Shown here: positions 11,578-25,986 of the stretch, in pieces
How positions within the stretch are numbered: the stretch's first letter is position 1
Layout of the letters: each line of letters begins with the position of its first letter
Assembly: GCF_030445035.2 (NCBI RefSeq)
Contig: NC_080673.1
Coordinates: 188,275,216 to 188,339,215 of the forward strand
Source of the DNA: Dasypus novemcinctus
Lineage: Eukaryota; Chordata; Mammalia; Cingulata; Dasypodidae
Direction of reading: 5' to 3'
DNA: 64,000 nt
The notes under the pieces: model-generated
Database searches by the model: none
Seen by the model: only the letters and a program-made list of their open reading frames with translations
What the model was told of the DNA's origin: nothing
Made by a program: the position numbers and the translations under genes

Positions 11578-11986
11578 GGGAAGCGGACTTAGCCCAATGG
11601 AGAGGGGTCCGCCTACCGCATGGGAGGTCCGAGGTTCAAAACCTGGGCCTTTTTAACCCATGTGGTGCTGGCCGATGCATAGTGCTGATGTGCACAAAGA
11701 GTACCCTGCCACACAGGGTTGTCCCCCACATAGGGGAGCCCCACACGCAAGGAGTGTACCCCGTAAGGAGAGCTGCCCAGCGCAAAAGAAAGTGCAGCCT
11801 GCCCAAGAACAGCGCTGCACACACGGAGAAGTGGACACAACAAGATGATGCAACAAAAAGAAACACAGATTCCCGGTGCCACTGATAAGGATAAAAGCGG
11901 TCATAGAAGAACACAGAGTGAATGGACACAGAGAGCAGACAACTGGGGTGGGGGAGAGAAATAAATTAAAAAAACAACAACAACAA
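11578..11986 (+). mobile_element. DAS-type SINE, copy 1
   Basis: The element begins GGGAAGCGGACTTAGCCCAATGG, a tRNA-like head with an A-box-like motif, then GAGGTTCAAAACC (B box), a body of about 280 bases and an A-rich tail. It is flanked by a perfect 15-bp target-site duplication AAAAACTGTACAACC at 11,563-11,577 and 11,987-12,001, so the insertion is fairly young. It lies in a PACRGL intron, antisense to the gene. Confidence 0.93.
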
Positions 11987-12122
11987 AAAAACTGTACAAC
12001 CTAGAAAAGATAGAAACTCTCGAAGCTTTAAAATGAAAATATATCAATTTCACATGGTTACTTACTAATGAACTGAGAATATACATTAAATATGTTATAT
12101 GGTCAATTTTGTAAAATGACTA

Positions 12123-12371
<249 letters not shown>

Positions 12372-12424
12372 TTACTTAATTTTAGACTTTAAATTTAACA
12401 TATAGTCACTACTATTATTGATTT

Positions 12425-12900
12425 AAATTAGAAAGTTAAATTTAGAATTACCACATGACCTAGCATTTCCACTTATGTATTATATACCACTCAGGTATAT
12501 AATCAAAGAAATAGAAAACAGGGATTCAAACAGATATTTGTACCCCAAGGTTCACTATTCACAATCGAAAGGTGGGTAAAATCCAAGTTTCCATCAACTT
12601 GGACGAATGATAAATAAAATGTGGTATATCCATACAATGGAATATTATTTGGCCATAAGAAGGAATGAAGTTCTGAGACATATTGCTACATGGATAAACC
12701 CTGAAAACTATAAGCAAGGAACCTAAGTAAAATACTGATGATTTCATTTATATGAAATGAAATATCTAGAAACAGCAAATTCATAAAGACAGAGGTTACC
12801 AAGGGATGGGCATTCGGTGGAAAGAGGAATTGTTTCTTGACATATATGGAATGTCCATAAATACAGGAAACTTTAAAATAAGACTATAGAAAAGTGAATT
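12425..12900 (+). mobile_element. LINE-1 3' fragment
   Basis: Phrases such as 'ACCACATGACCTAGCATTTCCACTT', 'TCCATCAACTTGGACGAATG', 'AAAATGTGGTATATCCATAC' and 'GGAATATTATTTGGCCATAA' are the familiar 3'-region words of old mammalian L1 (L1M-type). The fragment is 5' truncated and diverged. Confidence 0.85.
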
Positions 12901-13707
12901 TACATTATTTCAAATAATGCCAATCTTATGAAATCTGCTGCAGTACAGTATCTGGAATAGGTTTTCTATGAAATAGCATTACTTTCCATTTTTTAATCTG
13001 TGCAAGAGCAATGGAAAACTACGCTAGAAAGCTAAGACTCTAAAACATGTTTGCCAGTAATAAAATGGGAAGTGAAGACAAAGAACAGAGCATGCTTCAG
13101 TAACAGTGACAAGCAGAGGGATTAGACTAAAAACCACAGACCATCTATCCTAAGACACATCCTAAAGTGGCCTCAAGTTAGAAAAGTGGAAACTTAACTG
13201 AAAAGGAAGGGAGCACAAGATGCATGAAGAGAGAATCACAGGAACAAAGAGTGGGTAAATAGTACAATTCAAATAATCAAGCGAACACTCTAACAGTGTT
13301 CCCACCAAATTACCTAATCCAAAGACAGAAACACTCCTAGCATTACTTGCTCATGGCTCAACCTTCTGGGTATAATAACTGGAGCCCAGTCAGACCATTC
13401 ATTCATCATATATTTTGGTGGCTGTCATGTAATGTTAGTTTCTGGTCCTTCCTTTTCTTTCCTCTTTCCAGGTATGAAAGTCACCCAGTAGGAGTAATTC
13501 CCACCATTGAGCACTGGGTAGTAGGTCCCTTCAGCCAAGTCATGGAAGGTTAGAGAGGGTTAGAAGAGACTACCAGAAAGATGAAAAATGTGAGTAAAGC
13601 AACTCTGAAGGAAGGGACACCCAAGGCCTATAAAAGTCCTGAGGAAAGACAAGAGACTACATCTCTCCCAGCCCTTAAAATTGCTCTCTCAGTGTGCATT
13701 ACCCTGA

Positions 13708-13895
13708 CCAGTGGGTTACAGAGAAACCCACGAATGACCAGCATCAGAATCACCTGAAGTTCTTGGTGAAACTACAAGTTCTTGGGCCTTACCTGACACC
13801 TAACCAGAATTCAGGGCAGAGGCCCAGATTCTGCATTTTCAGCCAGATTCCCAGATGATTTGATCCCTCATCAAAATCTGAGGATCACAACCCTA
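13708..13895 (+). mobile_element. MER5-like hAT MITE
   Basis: The block runs from CAGTGGGTTACAGAG to 'GAGGATCACAACCCTAG' and has 'GCATCAGAATCACCTG' and 'AGGCCCAGATTCTGCATTTT' inside, which is the MER5A layout. It is a nonautonomous hAT-Charlie relic. Confidence 0.7.
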
Positions 13896-13987
13896 GGGTC
13901 AGGGGTCAGTCCTTATTATTAAAGCTCAGAAAAAATATGAGTTATTTTGCATATGAAAAAAATGAGTTGGAAACAGGCTCAGTACCT

Positions 13988-14303
13988 CCATTGTTTTGCA
14001 CATGTTGTGTGCTCTGTGTCTGCTTGTCTTCTCTTTAGGAGGGACTGGAAATCAAACCTGGGACCTCCCATGTGGGAAAAAGGTGTTCAATTTCTTGAGC
14101 CACCTCAGCTCCCTGTTTTGTTTTGTCTCTCATCCCTGTTTTGTTTTGTCTCTCACTGTCTGCCCTTTTTGTGTCTCCTTGTTGTGTCATCTTGTTGCAT
14201 CAGCTCACTACACCAGTTTGTCTTTTCCTAGAGGCACCAGAAACCAAACCTGGGACTTCCCATGTGGTAGGTGGAAGCTCAATCGCTTGCGCTACATCCA
14301 CTT
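13988..14303 (-). mobile_element. Dimeric tRNA-headed SINE inside one target-site duplication
   Basis: Two tRNA-like heads in the same orientation (minus strand) lie at about 14,228-14,303 and 14,036-14,112. Each has a reversed B box ('AACCTGGGAC' type) and a reversed A box ('GCTACATCCA' or 'GAGCCACCTCAGCT'). DAS body sequence separates them ('GTTGTGTCATCTTGTTGCAT') and a DAS tail follows. The whole unit is bracketed by a perfect 10-bp repeat, CTCAGTACCT, at 13,978-13,987 and 14,304-14,313, so both heads probably inserted as one unit. Confidence 0.75.
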
Positions 14304-14864
14304 CTCAGTACCTGGTTTTGAAATTCTTCTTCCATACGAGGAATCTTTCTTCAAATAAACATTGGATATAGAAGTCTATAAAACAGATGAAAATGGAGCC
14401 CTTCTGGCTGAAAGGGGTGGTGGATGGGAGTGAAGGAGTTAAGGAGGAGTTCTGGCACCCCTCAATGGGTTCCTTAGGGGAGCTTGGGTCTCCCAGTGAA
14501 TTGCTAACAGACCAGGAACTAACTCTAAAACTGCTGTTCTCCAGTGCTCTCTTCTTTCTGTAACACTAGGAACAGGGGCCAGTGTAGGTTCTAGGTCTTC
14601 CCAAAGTGTTGACACCCACATAAGTTAGAGGCCCTTTTAGTTCATTGTTGTCTCAGGAAAAGCAGAGAACAGGTAACCAAAGAATAAGACTACTAATCCA
14701 CAAAAGTAAAAAAAGCAAAATGAAGCAAAACAAAACTATATAGCTTAGTTGTCACACTGTCTTTTTCATGCTACCATGGTAGGTGGAGTTTGGAGACATT
14801 CAGGAAGCAAAGTTCTGGTACTTGCTCAACTTGCATTTGGGAAAGCATCCAGTGTCATTCCTTT

Positions 14865-15030
14865 TCTCTATGTCACTTCTTCTATACTCCATCCCAGTAA
14901 TCTCAGTGAATGTCCTTGCTACTTATTTTCCCCCAGAAAACAAAAACAAGGGCTGAGACCATATTTGTTTCTGCTTAGCACTATATACTTAGTACTCAGT
15001 AAATACCTGGCACAAAATAGGAAAGAAGAG
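14865..15030 (+). repeat. L2-like 3' remnant
   Basis: The sequence 'GAGACCATATTTGTTTCTGCTTAGCACTATATACTTAGTACTCAGTAAATACCTGG' has the ordering of an L2 3' end (…TTTGTCT…CACTGTA…TAGTAGGTGCTCAATAAATA). It is heavily diverged. Confidence 0.4.
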
Positions 15031-15439
15031 TTCAACAACTTCATGTCAAATTCCCGACCATTTGAATGTATAAATAAATCTGAAATGAGCTAGTTTTCTG
15101 TATTAGCGTGAAATTCCTTCAGGCCTAAGCTATAACAAATGGATTTCCAAGAAAAGCTAAAACAGATGAACCTGATGCTTACAAGCAGGTATCTGCCAGA
15201 ATTCCCCTGCTTCTGTCCTAAGACTTCCCATATGTCAAGGGCCCTACCCATCTGGTTCTCCTCTCTCCCCCCCTACACCTTGGTGGGATTCCATTTCCCA
15301 CCAGCAGAGCAATCTTAATAGACTCACCACCACCCCCACTTTCTACAGGCTCAACCACATGGTTCCTAGAGTGTACAAGACTCTGTGAAGAAGTCAAAAA
15401 TACAGTTGTAGGACCTCTCAGGTGGGAGGGCCTAAGGAA

Positions 15440-15975
15440 AATGATCAAAATACATCTCAGCACTGAACTGAAGAAGAATGCAGGCAGAGAGATCCCAGAT
15501 AGTACTTTTTTTCCTTATTATTGTATACAGTAAAAGATTAATTTTGCCCAAAGAAAGGTCTGGCTTTTGCCCCTGGAGTCTTGGAATAACCTTTAAATCC
15601 TTGGAATGCCATGCCTAATAAAAGTACCTTTATTTACAGGGGCAATGGGCCACCTCGGATAGTCTATGCTAACAACTTGGTTTATGGTGGAAGCCCCGGA
15701 CTGTGGGATCAACTTGATCTCCACAGATGCTAGAGACTTAGGTCACTCATGCAGGTGTTCAATTATGTTTATGTTACCGACACCCAATAAAACTCTGGAC
15801 ACCAACACCAAGGCTTGCTTGGGTGAGCTTCCTGGTTGGTAATATTCCATACGTGTTTTCACACATCCTTGCTGGGAGAAGTAAGTGCTTTCCACATAAT
15901 TCCACTGGAAAAGGACAACTGGAAACTCTGTGCCTGGTCTCTCCTGGACCTTGCCCTATGTGCCTCTTCACTTCT
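15440..15975 (+). mobile_element. Possible ERVL-type LTR
   Basis: The segment includes 'CACCCAATAAAACTCTGGACACCAA' (a poly(A)-signal region), then 'GTGAGCTTCCTGGTTGGTAA', 'TTTTCACACATCCTTGCTGGGAGAA' and 'CCTTGCCCTATGTGCCTCTTC', which resemble the 3' half of an ERVL-type LTR. The 5' boundary is uncertain and the family is not named. Confidence 0.45.
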
Positions 15976-16962
15976 AATTTTATTTATTTTTTCAAGAGAA
16001 AAATCCACAATTTTATTTATTTACTTTTCAGTAACCTTATTTATTTTTCAATAAGTTTAAATCTGAGGTATAGTATCACATGGATTCAGTATCCAATGGC
16101 CTTAGTTGGAAGGTTACTTAGGAATTTAGCATGAACCATGCCTCTATTTCCATAGGCATGAGTTACCTTTCCCCAGATTACTCTGGTTTTGTTAGGTTTG
16201 CCACAAAAGTCACTGTGTTGTTTTCTGCTCTGTATACAGAAGCACATTTCATACTCAAAAAGAATTCAGGCTCATCTCGGGCAGAAACACCTTCAATTTT
16301 AAGAAGGGCTGTGTGTGTTCCCTTTGGTTCCAGGGCCCCCACTTACAGCCAGCAAAAGTGGCTTTGGTCCATAGCCTTCCAGACATATTTGCCATTTTAA
16401 AAGACCTGCTCCCAGCAGGCTCCAGTTATTTGCTCCCAAACTCCAGCAACTAGAGCTCCATTCACTTCTGATTTTAATCTGTATTCTTTTGCTGTATGCC
16501 CAGAACTGTGAATACAACAGCTTTTCTGTGTTCCTAAGTCCTTCTAACAAATCATTGAACTTGAGGGTGGTCTTGGGAACCTCCCAAACTGCAGTTTGCT
16601 AGTGTATGCCTGTAATACAGATTCCACTAAACATAACAGAAAAAAGTCTTATAGTGAATGCTATTTACAGACAAGCTAAACAACTCACAAATGAAAATAA
16701 AAAGGCTGAAAAAACATAGCTTTGGCCATATACAATTACACAATAAGCACTACGTATAATTCATAGCTAATTAGTATGGGCATAACATCATTATACTGCT
16801 TATTAATTTAATTCAAATTTTTCTTTTTATTACAACCTTAACCTTTGTGCATGTAGGTGCTTTCCATTAAAAAAATTAAAGAGAATATTGTACATTAATA
16901 AATGTTTTCCAAATGCTTGGTCTGACCTTTATTTTTTCGGTTGAGAGATTTTAAGATTTTTA

Positions 16963-17232
<270 letters not shown>

Positions 17233-17639
17233 TTAAAAGAAAGGGCAAACAGGTGGAGGAAAAAAAACAAGATTTTCTATTTAGAATTAGAATATAATCA
17301 ACCAAATTCAGAATTTTAAAAATAATCCCTAATGCAAGACATCTAGAAGTAAGACATACATTTTCAGCTGGGTCAAAGCATTACCTAAAATATACAATTA
17401 CCACAGAGAAAGGCTGATTTGAGATCCATTACTTTTGCTACTAACTCAAAATGTCACTTTTACCTTTAGTATACCTTCTAAAAGAGTCTTCAGATATGAA
17501 ATCATCTGGCCCTGAATTACAGTGTCCTAATTCTTCAGCACCACATGCATCAAAATCACAAGTTAAAGACTAATTTGCATACGATTTGGAGGAGAAAAAA
17601 AGAGAAAATATTCTGAATGCACCTTGTTTTTTCCTACTA

Positions 17640-18488
<849 letters not shown>

Positions 18489-18649
18489 TTATAAAACACA
18501 TAAAAAAGTGCTTTTTTACTAGCCTATGAGAAAATCAAAAGTTTTATTATATTTTTCTAATCATATGTAATTCAGTAATTACAATTTAAAACACAGAGAA
18601 ACTGTGACACAAAGGACATATCTGAGATAGGAAGGATCACAATTCACAC

Positions 18650-18820
18650 AAGGGAAGGAAGGTAAAAGAGGAGGAAAGGAAAAAGGAAAGGAAAAACGAA
18701 GATTAAGGAAATTCAGAAAACAAAAACAAGGGAAAGAAGGAAAGGAAAAAAAAGTAGTAAAAAAGGAAGAAAAAAGCAAAAGAAAACATAACTAAAAACA
18801 AAGAAAAAGAATAAAACTCA
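18650..18820 (+). repeat. Purine-rich tract (GGAA/GAAA)
   Basis: About 170 bases are almost entirely A and G on the + strand (repeats of GGAAAGGAAAAA and AAGAAGGAAAGG). It is a low-complexity polypurine tract in a PACRGL intron. Confidence 0.85.
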
Positions 18821-19188
18821 CTGAGATACTAAAATACATACATGCTCCCAAAACATTACTGGAAAGTGCAGCAAAGTAGTCTAGAATATATGTTTATAAC
18901 TACTACTTTAAGAATGTATAAATAATGGACCTCGTTGATTTTACAACTTATTCAGTGAGTTTCTAAGACATTTTGTTTACCAGGTTATTTTTCTCTTTTT
19001 AAAGTCTTTAACCAGAAAACCTTATTTAGCCACATATCTAACATTTCCACTTATATAATTCCTTTACATTCAAATATATTAAGATACGGAGAAGACAAAT
19101 CTTTGACTATGTGCAATAAATGTTATTAGGTTTTAAATGCCATTTTTAACATTGGAAGTGAAACAAAAATGTGAAAAAAAACTTGTGT

Positions 19189-19593
19189 GGGAAGCGGACT
19201 TGGCCCAGTGGTTAGGGCGTTCATCTACCACATGGGAGGTCCACAGTTCAAACCCCAGGCCTCCTTAACCTGTGTGGAGTTGGCCCATGCACAGTGCTGA
19301 TGCGTGCAAGGTGTGCCGTGCCACACAGGGGTGGCCCCTGCGTAGGGGAGTCCAACACACAAGGAGTGCACCCCATAAGGAAAGCCACCCAGCACAAAAG
19401 AAAGTGCAGCCTGCCCAGGAATGGCACCGCACACATGGAGAGCTGACACAACAAGATGATGCAACAAAAAGAAACACAGATTCCCATGCTGCTGACAACA
19501 ATAGAAGCAGACAAAGAAAAACACGCAGCAAATAGACACAGAGAACAGATAACTGGGGGGGGGGATAGATAAATAAATTAAAAAAAAAACAAC
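19189..19593 (+). mobile_element. DAS-type SINE, copy 2
   Basis: The head GGGAAGCGGACTTGGCCCAGTGG contains TGGCCCAGTGG, an exact A-box match, and GTTCAAACCCC is the B box. The tail is A-rich after a G run. The flanks carry the perfect repeat AAAAAAAACTTGTGT at 19,174-19,188 and 19,594-19,608. Confidence 0.94.
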
Positions 19594-21511
19594 AAAAAAA
19601 ACTTGTGTATGTCATTTCCCACTATACCCGGTACCCTAAATACATGAGAAACAATTAGGTAGTACTCATTCATGATTTACCCAATCTCTAAGTCAAGATA
19701 CAAGGGAAAAGTTTAAAAAAAAAAAAAAAAAGAAAGGCAACAGTATTATTCCCTCACTTTGACTAAAAATTATACATGAAGTTATTAAGGTATAACTGGC
19801 TGAAAAGCCATGCCTAGAAATACTAACTTTCAACCAATTTGTCCTTTTGACAAAATAATCCACTTACAAATAGTGATCAAACAGTTCCTTTTCTCAATAC
19901 TTTCATGCTTTTTGAAAACTATGCTGCCAAGCTCACTGGTACCATTACAGAATGCAGGTCCTGTAGTTATAGGAGAACCCCTAACCAAGATCTTCATTTT
20001 GGATATGAGGAATAGCAGGTTAAGAGGTAAAGTGGATTTCAATAGTGAGTCTTCTATCATTATGTCCCCATTATTAAATGAGTAGAAGGGAAAGCTAAAA
20101 TTCTACCCAAGACAGAAATAAATGCATTAATGTTAGACAACAAGTATATAAAAGCCTGACTTTGATTTGTTCTAAGCTTTAAGTCCTTTTCAGGACTCAC
20201 AACATTAAAGCAGTCCTCTTACCCCAAGATTAGCTGGAGTATGTTTTCAAAGGGATCACTACTGTCTTTTTATCAGTCTAAAATATGGTTTGCTGCCATA
20301 TATAAAGGTATAAAGTTTAAAATAGAATGCCACTAAATTCTTTATTTTTAACACCAAGTTAAAAAGCTTTGATCAAAACTGAATTTCAAAATAGGTTACC
20401 CACAAATACATGTGTCGCTTATACTGTCAAAATAATTCCACAAGCTGAGCTATAAATTAATGAAAGCAAAACCTTAAAACAATTCTGTAGTCTGGGGTAG
20501 TAACTGACATGTTAGCAGAGATTTTGATGCTTCATTTATAACTAAAAACGAATATCACATTACTCTGTCTTTACAATAAGTAAAGTTATGTATTTTTTCT
20601 ACTCTGATCCCAGGCAGATGGCCTTTCCCACTGGTTTTACAGGAAAGGCAATGTTTCTTCAAATGAAGGAAAAAAACTCTGCATAAATCCTTACATTTTC
20701 AATTACTTTCTTTATATAGATCACTTACTACAATACGATTATCTTTAGATTATCTTTCAAGGCTTTAATTTAATGACATCTTAACAAGAAGCATCATACT
20801 CTGCTCTTTAAATAGGTAAATAACTAAAATTGTAAATATACGACAACTGATTATTACTCAATTTCTGATTCTAAGAAATTAACAGAAGATACCATTGATT
20901 CACTTGAGGTTGATGCTCCATGAACTTTCCTCCTGACACAAATGTTAAATGATATAAAGGAACCTATCAGAATTTAAAAGAAAAAAAAAAAAGAAATCCT
21001 CTTTCAAAAAATCACTTCCATGATGTGCTACTTAAAATGAACAAGCAGAGCAAAGTGTTCAAAAAGAATATTTAAGCAGTAATATCAGTTACCTGAGAAA
21101 TATAACATGTTAAATATGACTGGTTGTATACAGAGACCAAACACCTTCATCTGATATGGATTAAGTTTTCACCACTGATGTTCTCCTGATCTATTAATAG
21201 TTTAAATAGTCTTCCTCTTTATTATGTTTCCAAGTTTTTGTTTTTATTTTTTGAAATTGAGTGTGAATATTTCATCCACTTATCTACAAATCCCTGTGTT
21301 GACTGACTCATTCTGTGTTTATAAAGCTGACAGTTTAATTTCTGATTAAAGTATTCCACTCACAGCTAGTTCCTAGGTTGGATGAAAGAGGAGTGTGATC
21401 TTTTAATGCCTATTAGGTTTGTATTTTCAAAAGTATGGATTGAGAGTTACTTAAGAGTTACAAAATAAAATTTAATGCAATTTTAAAAGGTTTTTCTTTT
21501 CAAAAAATTCA

Positions 21512-21628
<117 letters not shown>

Positions 21629-22162
21629 TCACTGAATGTACCAAGGAAAATAAATTATATATTAAATGGTGATTATCCAACATACTCATCTCTTTAGAGA
21701 ATAGAACCATATTATAATTTTAAACATGTAGGACTACCGTGACTATGTTAAGAAAGTTAAGACATCTTAAAATACAGTATTTATAATCCTTAAAAATCCT
21801 TTCTTAGCAATATTGTTTGGTGACAAAACCAAACTAATTTACATTTAAGTCTACAATTCGGTGTTCAAGCACGTCTTAATGCAAACGTTACACTTGAAAT
21901 CTTTCAGTAATAATTACAACAAAATAAGTAACCTACAGAAGAAGCAAACTGCAAACAGGCAAAATGTAACACTTGAATCAATCTATTTTTATAAAGAACA
22001 CTGTTTTTCAGACATATATCATTTAACCCCAATACTAATGATCTGAAGCAGGAAAGGTTTTATCCCTGTTAAAGAGAAGAAGAAAACTGAAGCCAGGACA
22101 GTAAAGGGGTCCATCAAGGGTTAAAAACAGTAGCTGGGGAATCAGGGCCTCTGTTGCTCCTG

Positions 22163-22440
22163 CTTTATTTATTTAACAGCCATTATTGATTTATACCTAA
22201 AGTGTGCAATTTGATATATAAGCACACCTATGAAACCATCACCACAATCATGACAGTGTGCTTATCCATCACCCACAAACCTTTCCTTGTACCCCTTTAT
22301 AATGACCTCAACTTCTTGACACCTTCTTCAGTGTTATCTGCAATAACAGCAAGAGGCCTCAGTATCATTGTTTTCTATTTTTCAGCAAAAAATGAGATGC
22401 TGGGGAGGGAAGGGGAACGTAAAATATGGCTTCCACTCTG
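22163..22440 (-). mobile_element. LINE-1 3'-UTR fragment
   Basis: 'TGCAATTTGATATATAAGCACACCTATGAAACCATCACCACAATCATGACAGTG' and 'CATCACCCACAAACCTTTCC' are the reversed words of an L1M/L1ME 3' UTR. It is diverged and short. Confidence 0.6.
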
Positions 22441-23029
22441 AATCTAAGTGTCAAATGAAGACAGTTTCTGGAGATTCAGTTTTCCAAATATAAAAATGCC
22501 TTTAAATACTGCATTTCTTGAATTTGGGCAATGCAAATGAAGCGTGATTATTCTCTGGAAAATGGAAATGATATTTCCTATTATCTAGGACAGGCTAAGA
22601 GTGGCTATATTTTGAAGAAATAAATCTTCATAATATTTCCGATTTCTGTCCAGAAAGATAACAATTATAACCAAAGGAAGCAAAAACAGCTAAATAATTC
22701 CAATACATTGTTTTCACTTTTACAAACAAAATGGGATTATATATTTGCAATTTGGCTAAGTCTGTAATTGCTTAAATTGGTTATTTTAGAAACCAGTTCA
22801 CTCTATTTCTTACATTATTTGCTAGTTAACTGTAGATCTATTTTGGAATTAAAATGGCTTTCTTCACCAATGCCCAGGGATCTGTACCAATACAAGAGTC
22901 AAAATGTGATAATTCACTTTTACTTCAATTTCACTAATAAAGCTCTCAACATATTTCAACTGAATAATGTACTGATTTTACTCAATTATTTTGAGTAATA
23001 TGGTAAGTTTTAACTTGCATTGATTTTAC

Positions 23030-23097
23030 CTGCAAGGAATACCTCCTTTAGAGTAAATAGCTGCAAAAGCAGAAGGGGCCCGTGGCTGTTCACCAAA
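23030..23097 (-). CDS. PACRGL: PACRGL coding exon (residues 70-92)
   Basis: On the minus strand the exon follows TTTTTATTTTAG and ends before GTAAAATC. It encodes FGEQPRAPSAFAAIYSKGG then IPC and two bases of an arginine codon. APSAFAAIYSKGGIPCRL is a signature of PACRG and PACRGL. The exon is 68 bp. Confidence 0.96.
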
Positions 23098-25940
23098 CTA
23101 AAATAAAAAAATTATAAAAGTGCAGTAAGTATTACCATCACCTATATTTCCTGACATATAATCATTATTTTCTGCTCTTTATAAACCATTCACTTTTTTT
23201 TAATTGGAGAAGTTGTAGATTAATAGATAATTCATACAGAAAAGTTCAGTTCCCATACATCCTCACACAAACAGTTGTTTCTATTGTTAACACTTTGCAT
23301 TAGTGTGGTATCACTGTTATAACTGATGAAACAATATTATGCTATTAGCTATAATCCATATTTTACACTAAAATTCACAGGGTTATATAGTCTTATAATT
23401 AAAAAAAAATTTCAAGTTAACATATATATAACCTAAAATTTGCCCTTTTAACCACATTAATTTAGTGGTGTTAGAGTCAAAGTTGTGCTACCATTACCAT
23501 TATCTATTACCAAAGTGTGCTATCATCCATAATAGAAACTCTGTGCAACTTTAGCTCTGAGTCCCCATTACCTACCCACACCCTAGCCCATGATAAGCTG
23601 GATTCCAGTTTCTGACTCTATGAATTCCATATTCTAATCATTTTATATAAATGAGATCATATATTTATCCTGTTTCACTTATTTCACTCAACGTAATGTC
23701 TTTTGTAGCATGCATCAAACTTCAGCTCTTTTTACAGCTGAGTAAAATGGCACTGTACACATATACATTTTGCTTATCCATTCATTTGTTGATGGATACT
23801 TGGGTTGCTTCCCTCTTTTGGTAATTATGAATACTGCCTCCACTAACATCTGTGTACAAATTTCTGCTCCAGTCCCAACTTTCAATTCTTTAGGGTATAT
23901 ACCTAGAAATGGGATTGCCAAGTCATACGGTAGTTCAATGTAAGTGTCTGAGGAACTGCCAAGCTGTTTTCCACAGCTGCTTTATCATTTCACACTCTCA
24001 CCAACAATGTATGAGTGCTCCCATTTCTTCACTTTCCTAACACTTTTTCTTCCTATAGTTAGGCATTATAGTGGGTAGTTTTTTAATTTGCATTTCCCTC
24101 ATGGTAAATAACATTGAGCATCTTTTCATGTACTTATTGGCTATCTGTATGTATTCTTTGAAGAAAGGTCTATGCAAGTCTTTTGCATATTTTTATTTGG
24201 ATCTTTTGTCTTCGCACTATTGAGTTTTAAGATTTCTTTATATAATCTAGATCTTAAACGTTTCTCAGATAACTGGTCTCCAATATTTTCTACCATTCTG
24301 TAGGTAGTCTTTTTATTTCATGATGAAGTCCAGTGAGACATAAAAGTTTCTAATTTTGATGAAGTCCCATTTATCTATTTTTTGTTTGTTATTCCTGCTT
24401 TTGGTATAGTCTAAGAAACCACTGTCTAATAAAACAAGGTCCTGAAGATACTTTTCTATTTTCCTTCTAGGAGATTAGAGTTTAGGTATTTATATTTAGA
24501 TCTTTAATTCATTTTGAATTAATTTTTGAATATGGTTCACCTTCATTCGTGTATGGCTATCCAGGTTTCCCGGTACCATATTCTTTTCCCACTGAGTGGA
24601 CTTGGCATCCTCGTCAAAAATCAATTGGCCAGGGATGTAAGGGTTTATTTCTGAACTCTCAATTTAATTCCAATGGTCTGTCAGAACCAAGTTGTTTTGA
24701 TTACTATGTATTACTAATGTACAGAAACATTAAGTGATTTCTGCATGATGCTGTACCCTACCACTTACCTGAATTTATTAGCTTTGTTGTAAATTTTTCA
24801 AGATTTTCTATTTATAGGATCATTTGCCAACAGTAAAAATTTAACTTATTTTCCAATATTGATATTCATTTTCTTTTTCTTACCTAACTAAACTTCCAGT
24901 ATGAATACAATGTTGAATAACAGTGATGACAACGGGTACCCGTGTCTTATCCCTGTTATTAGGGGAAAGGCTTCAGACGTTGAGGACGTTTCCTTCTGGG
25001 TATTTTGATCAAGGAGAGGTGCTGGACTTTGACAAATGCCTTTTCTGCATCAATTAAGTTATGTAGTTTTTATTCCTTCATTGTATTACTGTAGCAAGAC
25101 TCATGTTAATTCTTCTTGGAATTTTGATTACTGATTTAATCTCTTTACTGTTATTGGTCTGTTGAAGTCTCCTACTTCTTACTGGGTCAGTATACGTAGT
25201 TTGTGTGTTTATAGAAATTTGTCCATTTCATCAAGGTTATGTTGTTGGTGCAAAATTGTGTCCTTTTATCGTTCTTTTTGTTTCTATGGGGTCAGTAGTG
25301 CTTCCTTTCATTTCCGGTTTTTATTAGTGTTCTCTTTAGTCAGTCAAGCTAAAGATTTGACGATTTTATTGAACTTTTCAAAGTACCAACTTTTGGTTTC
25401 ATTGATTCTCCCAATGGTATTTTTATTTTGTTTCATTTATAGCTGCTCTAATCTTTGTTATTTCCTTCTTCTGCTCACTTTAAGTTTAGTTTGCTCTTCT
25501 TTTTTCCAGTTCGTACAGTTGGGAGGATAAGTCTCTGATTTGAGATCTTTTTCAGTGTAAGCACTTAGAGCTATAAATTTCCTCGCAGCATTGCCTTTTC
25601 TGCATCCCATATTTTGGTTTTTGCTTTCATTTGTTTTTGCTTTCATTTGCCTCAAGAAATGTACTAATTTCCCTTGATTGCCTCTTTAACCCATTGGTTA
25701 ATAGTGCACTGTTAATTTCCACATATTTGTGAATTTTCCAGTCATCCATGTTATTGATTTCCAACTTCATTCCATAGTGGTCAGGGCACATACTTTATGT
25801 GACTTCTGTATTTTAAAATTTAATGAGATTGTTTTGTGACCTAACATATGGTATATCCTGGGGAAAGATGCATGCGCACTAGAGAAGAATGTGTATTCTG
25901 CTGCTGTTCTCTTTGAGCTTATCCTGTTTGGGGTGAACTG

Positions 25941-25941
<1 letters not shown>

Positions 25942-25984
<43 letters not shown>
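25942..25984. repeat. (TA)n microsatellite
   Basis: About 21 uninterrupted TA dinucleotides are visible within the old L1. The length is likely polymorphic. Confidence 0.97.

Positions 25985-25986
<2 letters not shown>

Noticed and set aside
11578-11650. A functional tRNA gene
   Set aside because: The A and B boxes belong to the tRNA-derived head of a SINE; the cloverleaf is not preserved and an A-rich tail and target duplications follow.
25942-25984. A regulatory or structural element at the (TA)n run
   Set aside because: It is a simple microsatellite inside an old L1 with nothing to suggest function.
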